Source: Thermaceae bacterium
GTDB lineage: Bacteria; Deinococcota; Deinococci; Deinococcales; Marinithermaceae
Direction: 5' to 3'
NCBI GenBank assembly: GCA_015490435.1
Contig: WFXV01000206.1
Span: 1 to 11,219, forward strand
Length of the DNA: 11,219 nt
A program made the position numbers and the translations under genes. The notes below the pieces were generated by a model, which did not search any database, was not told the origin of the DNA, and saw only the letters and a program-made list of their open reading frames with translations. Below are positions 1-6,132 of this stretch, one piece after another. Position 1 is the first letter of the stretch. Each line of letters opens with the position of its first letter.

Positions 1-301
1 GCTCCCCCCGCCGGGCCTTGGCGACGTAGCCCTTGACGCTTTCGAAGAAGAGCTTGAGCTCGCCGACGTCGAAGCCCGCCACCGAGGCCTCGATGAAGGT
101 CGCCTCCTTGCCGGCGATGAGGAGGCGCCCGCCCTTGGCGCTCGCGACCCGGCGGACCTCGGCGAGCGGCGCCCGCTGCACCCCCTCGGGCCCCACGTAG
201 ATGAGCTCGCGGGGGGTGATGGCGAAAAGCCCCTCGCTTCCCTTGAGCTCGCTCAGGATCGGGTCCTGGGTGGCCTCCTTGAGCCGCGCTTCCAGGTTCA
301 T
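1..301 (-). CDS. Small PH-like domain protein, conserved hypothetical (3' end outside the window)
   Basis: The first 100 residues are visible, starting MNLEARLKEATQ; the C-terminus lies beyond the window edge. I do not recognise a named family. The pattern of short hydrophobic strands (GLFAITPRELIYVGPEG at about 24-40, a strand at 59-62 and another near 66-70) followed by an amphipathic helix (DVGELKLFFESVKGYV, 78-93) resembles a bacterial PH-like fold of the kind that reports 'this protein is X in this cell' (Ile-Thr-x-x-x-Leu-Ile-Tyr). There is no signal peptide or membrane segment, so it is probably cytoplasmic. The start is supported by a -10-like TACAAT on the minus strand six nt upstream, which suggests a leaderless message. 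The gene is divergent from the 64-residue gene. The function is unknown; the PH assignment is inference from the strand pattern only. Confidence 0.75.
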   Translation of the reverse strand, partial: MNLEARLKEATQDPILSELKGSEGLFAITPRELIYVGPEGVQRAPLAEVRRVASAKGGRLLIAGKEATFIEASVAGFDVGELKLFFESVKGYVAKARRGE

Positions 302-307
302 GGACCC

Positions 308-313
308 ATTGTA
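308..313 (-). promoter_or_regulatory. -10 box (TACAAT) of leaderless promoter for the 1-301 gene
   Basis: Read on the minus strand, TACAAT ends 6 nt before the ATG at 301. This fits the TANNNT element placed directly ahead of leaderless genes in Deinococcota. No convincing -35 box was found. The same bases on the plus strand (TTGTAC, 309-314) could act as a weak -35 for the divergent gene, with a short 15-bp spacer. Confidence 0.5.
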
Positions 314-329
314 CGCGAGGGCGGGCTGG

Positions 330-335
330 TATCGT
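330..335 (+). promoter_or_regulatory. -10 box (TATCGT) of leaderless promoter for the 64-residue gene
   Basis: TATCGT ends 7 nt before the ATG at 343, leaving no room for an upstream ribosome binding site. The GGAAGG directly abutting the ATG is too close to serve as one. This placement favours ATG 343 over the in-frame GTG at 334, which overlaps the hexamer. Confidence 0.4.
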
Positions 336-342
336 GGGAAGG

Positions 343-537
343 ATGGAGGAGCTCCGCTTCCGCGTCGTGACCGGCACCGACCCCGACCTCTTCGAGGAGC
401 GCATCAACCGGGCGGTCGCCGAGCTGCCCAAGGAGGCCGTCTTGGTGGACGTCAAGTTCAGCGCCGCCGGCGAGGGGAGCCGGACCCTGCTCGCGGCCCT
501 CGTCATCTACAAGCTGGTCGAGCCGTGGAAGGACTAA
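343..537 (+). CDS. 64-residue conserved small protein, Cse60-like
   Basis: The product begins MEELRFRVVTGTDP and ends LVEPWKD. It is soluble, with a beta strand (LRFRVVTG, 4-11), a helix (LFEERINRAVAEL, 16-28), a strand (VLVDVKFSAA, 33-42) and a last strand (AALVIYKL, 51-58). This small alpha/beta layout with a central V-x-F-S and a terminal A-L-V-I-Y resembles, from memory, the short proteins annotated 'sporulation protein Cse60' in Bacillus and non-sporulating relatives; the name does not imply sporulation here. I chose ATG 343 because a -10-like hexamer lies just before it. The last 13 bases overlap the start of the following regulator-like gene, so the two are probably translationally coupled. 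The biochemical role is unknown. Confidence 0.75.
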   Translation: MEELRFRVVTGTDPDLFEERINRAVAELPKEAVLVDVKFSAAGEGSRTLLAALVIYKLVEPWKD

Positions 538-1733
538 AGCGCGTTCGCCTGCTCGGCGCCCTGCCCGAGGACCTGCCCCCCTCGCCGGGGGCGGAGCTCG
601 TCGTCTACCTTGCCGCCCGGCCGGGCTGGCGCTCGCTCGAGGAGCTCAGGAGGGTGATCCCGCCGCTTGCCGAGGCCATCGAGGCGGTGAACCAAAGCCC
701 CTACGGCCCCCTGCTCGAGGCTCAGGGGACCGAGTTCCGCCTCAACGTGGAGAGCGACGTGGTGGACTACTGGCAGGAGGCCTACCGCGACTTGGACCGC
801 CTCCGCGCGCTCTACGGCGAGCTCGCGCCCGGGCTCGATAGCCCCCTTCCCGAGTTCCGCGCCTGGCTCGAAAGCGAGCGGGAGGAGATCCTCCGCGGCC
901 TCTGGTCCACCGCGGTGGGCAAGGCGGGGATGCTCGCCGACACCCACCGGGAGGACGAGGCGCTCAAGATCCTCGCCGAGGTGGAGGCCGCCTACCCCCT
1001 CGAGCCCCGCACCGCGCTCGACCTCGCCGACCTCTACTGGCGGCTTTTCCGCCCCGAGGCCACCGCCCGGGTGCTCGAGGCGGTGCTCGAGCGCATCGAA
1101 CCCCGGACCCGCCCCCGGGCTGAGCTCAACCTGGGGGCGGCGCTCCTTCGCGCCGGAAAGGTGGAGGAAGGCCGGCGCTGGCTGGAAGGGCTCGTCGCCA
1201 GCGAGTACGACGAGCGCTACTGGGCGCTTTTGCACCTCGGTCAGCTCGAGGCCCTCACCGGCGAGCCCGCGCTCGCCGTCCACCGCGCCCGCGAGGTGCG
1301 CGAGGTAGCGGAGCGGGCGGGGAGCTACGAGCTCCTGCTCATGGCCCTGCTCCTGGAAGGGGAAGCGCTTCTTCGCATGGGGAAGGCCCGGGAGGCGGCC
1401 ACCGGCCCCCTGCCGGCGGCGATGGGGCTGCAGGAGCTCGCCGGCCGGCCTTTCAGCGCGGTGAGTCTCGCCCTCCTCGCCGAGGCCCAGGCGCTTTGGG
1501 GCAAGGGAAAGGCGCGGGCGGTGGAACTTTCCGAGAAGGCCTACCGCCGGGCCGCCCAGGAGCGCGACCCCTACGCCGCGAGCCGGGCGCTTTTCGCCTG
1601 GGCGCTGGCGGCACGGGACGAGGACAAGCTCGCCGCCGTCAGGCAGCAGGCCGAGGCCGCCGGCCACCGCCCCTGGCGGGATTTCCTCTCGCGGGTCTCG
1701 CTAGAGGACCTGCTCGATGCGCGCGAGGGCTAG
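525..1733 (+). CDS. SARP/BTAD-type regulator-like protein with C-terminal TPR-like helical repeats
   Basis: 402 residues from GTG 525. The N-terminus (about 5-80) follows the order of the winged-helix domain of SARP/AfsR-type activators: VRLLGALPEDL, then AELVVYLAARPGWRSLEEL, then TEFRLNVESDVVDYWQEAY. It continues into the signature of the bacterial transcriptional activator (BTAD) domain, ALYGELAPGLDSPLPEF followed by RAWLESEREEI (about 95-122). From 127 to 385 it is almost entirely paired amphipathic helices of TPR type. There is no signal peptide and no ATPase domain. In the position of the recognition helix (PPLAEAIEAVNQSPYG, 46-61) there is no Lys or Arg, so DNA binding may be lost or altered and a protein-binding role is possible. 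It overlaps the 64-residue gene by 13 bp, and a Shine-Dalgarno-like GGAAGGA lies just inside the reading frame. Its 3' end overlaps the convergent threonine aldolase gene by 33 bp. The BTAD assignment is by eye; the target is unknown. Confidence 0.8.
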   Translation: MEGLKRVRLLGALPEDLPPSPGAELVVYLAARPGWRSLEELRRVIPPLAEAIEAVNQSPYGPLLEAQGTEFRLNVESDVVDYWQEAYRDLDRLRALYGELAPGLDSPLPEFRAWLESEREEILRGLWSTAVGKAGMLADTHREDEALKILAEVEAAYPLEPRTALDLADLYWRLFRPEATARVLEAVLERIEPRTRPRAELNLGAALLRAGKVEEGRRWLEGLVASEYDERYWALLHLGQLEALTGEPALAVHRAREVREVAERAGSYELLLMALLLEGEALLRMGKAREAATGPLPAAMGLQELAGRPFSAVSLALLAEAQALWGKGKARAVELSEKAYRRAAQERDPYAASRALFAWALAARDEDKLAAVRQQAEAAGHRPWRDFLSRVSLEDLLDAREG

Positions 1734-2708
1734 CCGGGCCGCGTCCTCCGGCAGGTCGCGGTGGGTGACGAAGCGCACCCGGTCCTCGCCCAGGGGAAGC
1801 GCCCGCACCCCCACTGCCTCGAGCCGCCGGCAAAAGCCGGGGGCGTCCTCGACGCGGAGGTAGACCATGTTGGTCTCGGGGGGCGGGTCCACCGCGAGCC
1901 CGAGCTTCGCGAAGCCCTCGGCCAGGGCTTGGGCCAGGGCGTGGTCCCGGGCGAGGGTCTCCTCCCAGTCCAAAAGCGCGACCAGCGCCGCCGCCGCCAG
2001 CACCCCGGCTTGGCGCATCCCCCCGCCCATGACCTTGCGGTAGCGCCGGGCCTCGGGAAGAAGCGCCCGGGGCAAAAGAAGCACGCTCCCCACCGGGGCG
2101 CCGAGCCCCTTGGAGAGCGAGACCATTACCGAATCAAACCCCGCGGCGAGCGCCGCCGGCGGGGTTTTCAGCGCCACCGCCGCGTTCCAGATCCGGGCCC
2201 CGTCGAGGTGGGCTTTTAGCTCTTTTTCCCGCGCGACCGAGAGGAGCCGGTCGGTGAGGTTGCGGTCGAGGACGGTGCCGCCCGCGAGGTTGTGGGTGTT
2301 CTCGAGCCAAAGCAACGCGGTGGGCGCCTGGTGCACCGAGGTGTGGACCGCCGCCGCCACCGCCCCGGGGTCAGGCCGGCCTGAGGGCGCGGGGAGGGGC
2401 CGGACGAGGACTCCTGAGAGCATCGCGGGGGCGGCCAGCTCGAACTCGAAGACGTGGGCGCCCTCGGGGGCCAGGACCTCGCTCGCCCGGGGGGCGTGGA
2501 GGAGCAGGGCGGTCTGGTTCGCCATCGTCCCCGAGGGGAAGAAGAGCGCCGCCTCGAAGCCCAGGAGCTCGGCCAGGGTGGCTTCGAGCCGGTTCACGGT
2601 GGGGTCCTCGCCGTAGACGTCGTCCCCCACCTCGGCCTCGGCCATCGCCCGCCGCATCGCCGGGGTGGGCCGGGTCAGGGTATCGCTACGAAAATCGAGA
2701 ACCTGCAC
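1701..2708 (-). CDS. ltaE: Low-specificity L-threonine aldolase
   Basis: 335 residues from GTG 2708. This is a PLP-dependent fold-type I enzyme that cleaves L-threonine or L-allo-threonine to glycine and acetaldehyde in the cytoplasm. The family blocks are all present: FRSDTLTRPT (6-15), GDDVYGEDPTVNRLE (28-42), PSGTMANQ (58-65), ENTHN (136-140), HLDGAR (167-172, Asp169 facing the PLP ring nitrogen), SLSKGLGAPVGS with the Schiff-base Lys200, and RKVMGGGMRQ (224-233). The length is about that of the family. The reading frame stays open upstream to an ATG at 2774, but those 22 residues are unlike the family, and a -10-like TATTCT sits 6 nt before the GTG, so I start there. The gene is divergent from the TRAP operon and convergent with the regulator, sharing 33 bp at the 3' ends. 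The family and catalytic residues are clear; the stereospecificity is not. Confidence 0.96.
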   Translation of the reverse strand: MQVLDFRSDTLTRPTPAMRRAMAEAEVGDDVYGEDPTVNRLEATLAELLGFEAALFFPSGTMANQTALLLHAPRASEVLAPEGAHVFEFELAAPAMLSGVLVRPLPAPSGRPDPGAVAAAVHTSVHQAPTALLWLENTHNLAGGTVLDRNLTDRLLSVAREKELKAHLDGARIWNAAVALKTPPAALAAGFDSVMVSLSKGLGAPVGSVLLLPRALLPEARRYRKVMGGGMRQAGVLAAAALVALLDWEETLARDHALAQALAEGFAKLGLAVDPPPETNMVYLRVEDAPGFCRRLEAVGVRALPLGEDRVRFVTHRDLPEDAARLALARIEQVL

Positions 2709-2714
2709 GGGCCC

Positions 2715-2720
2715 AGAATA
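2715..2720 (-). promoter_or_regulatory. -10 box (TATTCT) of leaderless ltaE promoter
   Basis: On the minus strand TATTCT ends 6 nt before the GTG at 2708, which decides that start over the upstream ATG at 2774. No good -35 hexamer is visible at the usual distance. Confidence 0.55.
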
Positions 2721-2739
2721 CGGATTGGGACGCCTGCCC

Positions 2740-2768
2740 TTGTACCCCCTGGGGCATGCCGGTAGAAT
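2740..2768 (+). promoter_or_regulatory. Sigma-70-type promoter of the TRAP transporter operon
   Basis: The -35 box is TTGTAC (2740-2745) and the -10 box is TAGAAT (2763-2768), separated by 17 bp. The transcript would start near 2775 and carry a leader of about 25 nt with its own ribosome binding site, unlike the leaderless genes around it. The spacer holds two dyads, CCCC-T-GGGG (2746-2754) and GGCATGCC (2753-2760), that could bind a regulator. Confidence 0.75.
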
Positions 2769-2785
2769 GCGCACGCAGACGCACG

Positions 2786-2793
2786 AGGAGGTG
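2786..2793 (+). promoter_or_regulatory. Strong ribosome binding site of the TRAP binding-protein gene
   Basis: AGGAGGTG is a near-perfect Shine-Dalgarno sequence, 7 nt before the ATG at 2801. It is the strongest such site in the window, as expected for an abundant periplasmic binding protein. Confidence 0.85.
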
Positions 2794-2800
2794 AACGTTT

Positions 2801-3781
2801 ATGAAAAGGATCGGCGCGCTTTTCACGGTTTTGGCCCTTACGCTAGGCGCTTCGCTGGGTCTTGCGGCGAAGCCGGTGGTGATTAAGTTCTCGTTCGTCA
2901 CCACCCTGAACACCCCCAAGGGCAAGGCTGCCCAGGCGCTCAAGGCCTACATCGAGGAGAAGTCGGGCGGCACCATGAAGGTCGAGCTCTACCCCTCGAG
3001 CCAGCTCTACAAGGACAACGCCGAGGGGCTGAATGCGCTCATCTTCAACAACATCCAGCTGCTCGTCCCCTCCGCCACCAAGCTCAAGGGCTACAACCCC
3101 GCCTTCCAGTTCGTGGACATGCCCTACCTCTTCAAGGACACCGAGCACTTCAAGCGCTTCACCCAGTCCGAGGCGGCGAAGAAGCTCCTCAACAGCCTGG
3201 ACAAGGCGGGGCTCGTGGGGCTTGGCTTCTGGCCGAACGGCTTCGTGCACTTCACCGCCAACAAGCCGCTTAGGAAGCCGGAGGACTTCAAGGGCCTGAA
3301 GTTCCGCACCCAGACCTCGGGTGTGCTCGAGGCGATGATGAAGGCGCTCGGGGCCACCGCCGTGCCGCTCGCCTTCTCCGAGGTCTACCAGGCGCTGCAG
3401 CAGGGCGTGGTGGACGGGCAGGAGAACACCCTCTCCAACATCTACACCCAGCGCTACTACGAGGTGCAGAAGTACCTCTCCCTCACCCGCCACCACCGGC
3501 TCGACTACGTGGTCATCACCAACAAGATCTTCCTGAATAGCCTGACCCCCGAGCAGAAGAAGATCTTCCTCGAGGGCATCGCCCACGCCAACGAGGTCGC
3601 CTTCGCCGAGGCCGAGAAGCTGAACCAGGACGCGCTCAATAAGCTCCGCGACCTGATGGAGGTAGTGGAGCTCACCGACGCCGAGCGCGAGGCGCTGGCC
3701 GAGGCGCTGAAGCCGGTCTACGACCAGTACGGCGACAAGGTGGGCTGGGACCTCATCAACGCGATCAAGGCGCTCCGCTAG
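2801..3781 (+). CDS. dctP: TRAP transporter substrate-binding protein, DctP family
   Basis: 326 residues. This is the periplasmic receptor of a tripartite ATP-independent transporter: it captures an organic anion and passes it to the membrane subunits encoded next. An N-terminal signal peptide (MKRIGALFTV, hydrophobic to about residue 22, cleavage near Ala22/Ala23) is not followed by a lipobox Cys, so the protein is soluble. Family marks are IKFSFVTTLNTPKGKAAQ (28-45), MPYLFKD (107-113), KGLKFRTQTS (164-173, with Arg169 in the place of the carboxylate-binding arginine) and FSEVYQALQQGVVDGQENTL (192-211), then SNI (212-214). The mature part is of normal length. The arginine implies a carboxylate ligand, but which one (C4-dicarboxylate, keto acid, sugar acid) cannot be read. 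It is the first gene of the operon, with its own promoter and strong ribosome binding site, and it is separated from the membrane genes by a hairpin. Confidence 0.95.
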   Translation: MKRIGALFTVLALTLGASLGLAAKPVVIKFSFVTTLNTPKGKAAQALKAYIEEKSGGTMKVELYPSSQLYKDNAEGLNALIFNNIQLLVPSATKLKGYNPAFQFVDMPYLFKDTEHFKRFTQSEAAKKLLNSLDKAGLVGLGFWPNGFVHFTANKPLRKPEDFKGLKFRTQTSGVLEAMMKALGATAVPLAFSEVYQALQQGVVDGQENTLSNIYTQRYYEVQKYLSLTRHHRLDYVVITNKIFLNSLTPEQKKIFLEGIAHANEVAFAEAEKLNQDALNKLRDLMEVVELTDAEREALAEALKPVYDQYGDKVGWDLINAIKALR

Positions 3782-3793
3782 CCGCTCGCCGGC

Positions 3794-3826
3794 CCGAGGC
3801 CGGGGGCGGCGGGCCCCCGGCCTCGG
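3794..3826 (+). terminator. Intergenic hairpin between dctP and dctQ (attenuator or mRNA 3'-end stabiliser)
   Basis: A perfect 14-bp GC-rich stem (3794-3807 with 3813-3826) closes a 5-nt loop GGCGG. It begins 13 nt after the dctP stop. No T-run follows (the next bases are CTTATCG), so it is unlikely to be a complete intrinsic terminator. In binding-protein transport operons such hairpins commonly lower expression of the membrane genes relative to the receptor. Confidence 0.8.
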
Positions 3827-3844
3827 CTTATCGTGGGGGCAAGC

Positions 3845-4426
3845 ATGGTCACGCTAAACACGTTGCTATGGCAATCCGCGATCTTTGCCCTTGTGGTCTT
3901 CGTCCTCGCCGCCTTTCTGGCGAAGCGCCCCGGGTTCCGCCGGTTCTTCTACGTGCTCTCGGACGTGCTCGCCGGGGTTTTCTTGAGCGCGGGTCTCGCG
4001 GTGGTGCTGATCAGCGTCTTCATGCGCTACGTGCTCAACAACCCCCCGGGCTGGGCCGACGAGTTCGCCCGCATCTTCGTGGCCTGGGGGGCGATGTTCG
4101 GCTTCACCGTGGCCCTCCGGGAGGGGCGGCACATCACCGTGGACATCCTCTTTAGCTTCCTGGGGCCTGTGGGAAAGCGGCGGCTCGACCTTTTGGCCCA
4201 CGCCATCGGCCTGCTCTTTTCCGCCTTCATCACCGTGGCCGGCTGGCACTACGTGATGTTCCTCCGGCAGCTTGGCCTCCGCTCGATCTACACCGACATC
4301 CCAGAGTGGATCCTGACCTTCATCCTGCCACTTGGCTTCGCGCTTTTCGCCTTCCAGTTCGCCCTCGGCTTCCTCGACCTCTATAGCGGGCGGGCCGAGG
4401 TCCACGAGGAGGTGAGCGGGGTATGA
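3845..4426 (+). CDS. dctQ: TRAP transporter small membrane subunit, DctQ family
   Basis: 193 residues from ATG 3845; a GTG at 3833 is in frame but less likely. Family marks are RYVLNNPPGWADEFARI (61-77), then a helix, then LREGRHITVD (91-100). It joins the large subunit in the inner membrane and contacts the binding protein. Hydrophobic segments lie at about 8-26, 38-60, 72-92, 113-135 and 155-178. The family usually has four, so the first is an extra N-terminal helix joined by a basic loop (KRPGFRRF). Upstream is a G-rich stretch (3835-3839) as a poor ribosome binding site, and TATCGT (3829-3834) as a possible weak -10. The end overlaps dctM by 4 bp (ATGA), indicating coupled translation and 1:1 production. 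Confidence 0.93.
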   Translation: MVTLNTLLWQSAIFALVVFVLAAFLAKRPGFRRFFYVLSDVLAGVFLSAGLAVVLISVFMRYVLNNPPGWADEFARIFVAWGAMFGFTVALREGRHITVDILFSFLGPVGKRRLDLLAHAIGLLFSAFITVAGWHYVMFLRQLGLRSIYTDIPEWILTFILPLGFALFAFQFALGFLDLYSGRAEVHEEVSGV

Positions 4427-5721
4427 GCGTGGGCGTTTCGATGCTGGTGCTCTTTGGGCTCTTCGCCCTCTTCCTCCTGCTTCGGGTGCCCATCGGGGTC
4501 TCCCTCGCCCTCTCCTCGCTCATCGCCTTTGCGCTCGAGCCTGGCTTCAACGTGCTCCAGGTGCCCTCGCGGATGTTCGAGGGCATCAACTCCTTCGCCC
4601 TGCTCGCGATCCCCGGCTTCGTCTTCACCGGGGTGGTGATGGCCCACGGCGGGATCGCCCGCTACCTGGTCGAGTTCGTCCGCGCCTGGGTGGGCCACGT
4701 CCCCGGGGGCTTGAGCGTGGTGGTGGTGGTCTCCTCGATGATCTTCGCGGCGATCTCCGGCTCCTCCCCGGCCACCGCCGCCGCCATCGGCTCGGTGACC
4801 ATCCCAGCGATGATCCAAAACGGCTATGCCAAGCGCTACGCCATGGGGCTGGTGGCCACCTCGGGCACGCTCGGGATCCTGATCCCGCCGAGCGTGACCA
4901 TGATCATCTACGGCATCACCACCGACCAGTCGATCGGCAAGCTCTTCATCGCCGGCATCCTCCCCGGGTTCCTGCTCGGCGGGAGCCTGATCGCCTTCGC
5001 CATCTGGTACGCCCGGCGGGCGGGATACGGCCGCCTCCCGCGCGCTGACTGGCCGGAGCGCTGGCGCACGCTTTGGTGGGCGCTGCCCGGGATCTTCCTG
5101 CCGGTCTTGATCATGGGCACGATCTACACTGGGATCGCCACCCCCACCGAGTCCTCGGTGATCGCACTCTTCTATGCCGTCTTGGTCTCGGTCTTCATCT
5201 ACCGGGAGGCCAGCCTTTCGGACTGGGTGCGGATGCTCCGGGAGGCGGTCTCGATCACCGCGATGATCTACCTCATTGTCTCGGCGGCGATGCTCTTCTC
5301 CCTTTACATGACCAACAAGCAGATTCCCGCCCTCACCGCCGAGTGGATCGTCGCCCACGGCTTCGGGCGCTACGAGATCTTCGCGGTGACCTCGGTGCTC
5401 TTCATCATCCTCGGGATGTTTTTGGAGGCGGTCTCGATCATCCTGATCACCCTGCCCGTCCTCCAGCCGATCCTCGAGGCGGTGGGGATCAACCTGATCC
5501 ACTTCGCGGTGGTGATGACGATCTCGATGGAGCTCGCGATGATCACCCCGCCGGTGGGGCTGAACCTCTTCGTGATCTCGGGGATCACCAAGGAGCCCTT
5601 GGGCGAGGTGGTGCGGGGGGTGATTCCCTTCTACGCGGTGCTCGCCTTCGTCTTGGTGATCCTGATCCTCTTCCCCGAGATCAGCCTCTGGCTGCCGTCT
5701 TTGATGAAGGGCGGGGTTTAG
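4423..5721 (+). CDS. dctM: TRAP transporter large membrane subunit, DctM family
   Basis: 432 residues and very hydrophobic. This is the ion-coupled transport subunit of the TRAP system in the inner membrane; characterised members use a sodium gradient and an elevator mechanism. Conserved blocks are RVPIGVSLAL (21-30), SGSSPATAAAIG (112-123), SGTLGILIPPS (147-157), GIATPTESSVIA (237-248), GMFLE (331-335) and ITPPVGLNLF (374-383). The two halves carry the related helix-breaking motifs expected from the internal duplication (the IPPS and TPPVG hairpins). The length is normal and the C-terminus is intact. The start codon lies in the 4-bp overlap with dctQ. It is the last gene of the operon and is followed at once by an intrinsic terminator. 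The substrate is undetermined. Confidence 0.96.
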   Translation: MSVGVSMLVLFGLFALFLLLRVPIGVSLALSSLIAFALEPGFNVLQVPSRMFEGINSFALLAIPGFVFTGVVMAHGGIARYLVEFVRAWVGHVPGGLSVVVVVSSMIFAAISGSSPATAAAIGSVTIPAMIQNGYAKRYAMGLVATSGTLGILIPPSVTMIIYGITTDQSIGKLFIAGILPGFLLGGSLIAFAIWYARRAGYGRLPRADWPERWRTLWWALPGIFLPVLIMGTIYTGIATPTESSVIALFYAVLVSVFIYREASLSDWVRMLREAVSITAMIYLIVSAAMLFSLYMTNKQIPALTAEWIVAHGFGRYEIFAVTSVLFIILGMFLEAVSIILITLPVLQPILEAVGINLIHFAVVMTISMELAMITPPVGLNLFVISGITKEPLGEVVRGVIPFYAVLAFVLVILILFPEISLWLPSLMKGGV

Positions 5722-5724
5722 ACG

Positions 5725-5754
5725 GAGGGGGGCCCTTGGCCCCCCTCGTTTTTT
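5725..5754 (+). terminator. Rho-independent terminator of the TRAP operon
   Basis: A perfect 10-bp stem, GAGGGGGGCC (5725-5734) with GGCCCCCCTC (5738-5747), loop CTT, then G and six Ts (5749-5754). It starts 3 nt after the dctM stop codon. The opposite strand has the hairpin but no T-run after it, so it would only weakly end transcription of the convergent DUF2203 gene. Confidence 0.95.
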
Positions 5755-5762
5755 GCCCGTCG

Positions 5763-6128
5763 CTAAAGGGGGTGGCGCTCGCTCGGGTCCTCGGTGACCC
5801 CGTGCCAGTAGACCGGGGCCTCCTCGCCGAGCTTCCAGGTGAGGTAGACGAGCTCGCCTTCTTTCTTGAAGGGGATGTCCACCACGCCCTCCTCCAGGTC
5901 GCGAAGGACCACCCCTTGGGCCTCGAGCCAGGCGCGGTCGGCCTCGAGGCCGCGCTCGAGGAAGCGGGCCTCGGTCAGGAGGGCCCGGTGTTCCGGGGTG
6001 CCCGGGCGGACCTCCTCGAGCCGGCGCTTGACTTCGGCGAGGCCCCGAACCGCCTCCTGCATCTGGGTCAAGGTGCGGGCGAGCTCGGGGATGAGCTTTT
6101 TCGCCTGCTCGTAAGAGTAGACCCGCAT
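5763..6128 (-). CDS. DUF2203 family protein
   Basis: 121 residues. The N-terminal half is two long helices (SYEQAKKLIPELARTLTQMQ, 5-24, and about 28-70), likely a helical hairpin or coiled coil. The C-terminal half is the conserved part of the DUF2203 family: GVVLRDLEEGVVDIPFK (72-88), VYLTWKLGEEAPVYWHG (94-110), and a terminal HPL. The family is known from genomes only; I know of no established function. There is no signal peptide or membrane segment. The gene is convergent with the TRAP operon and divergent from the Rieske gene. The ATG at 6128 is preceded by a good promoter (TATACT at 6138-6143) with a leader of only a few nt. A 7-bp inverted repeat brackets the -10 box and suggests repression or activation there. 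Confidence 0.9.
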   Translation of the reverse strand: MRVYSYEQAKKLIPELARTLTQMQEAVRGLAEVKRRLEEVRPGTPEHRALLTEARFLERGLEADRAWLEAQGVVLRDLEEGVVDIPFKKEGELVYLTWKLGEEAPVYWHGVTEDPSERHPL

Positions 6129-6132
6129 CGCA

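Noticed and set aside
201..524. An upstream extension of the regulator-like gene to 201
   Set aside because: It overlaps the divergent gene and the 64-residue gene in other frames and has shadow-type arginine-rich composition.
534..1667. A 377-codon open frame on the minus strand opposite the regulator-like gene
   Set aside because: Its composition is compositional noise (Gly, Leu, Glu, Arg repeats) with no motif; the plus strand has a coherent BTAD/TPR pattern.
2709..2774. A 22-residue N-terminal extension of threonine aldolase from ATG 2774
   Set aside because: The family starts just before the RSDT motif; the extension would cover the -10 box and most of the dctP promoter region.
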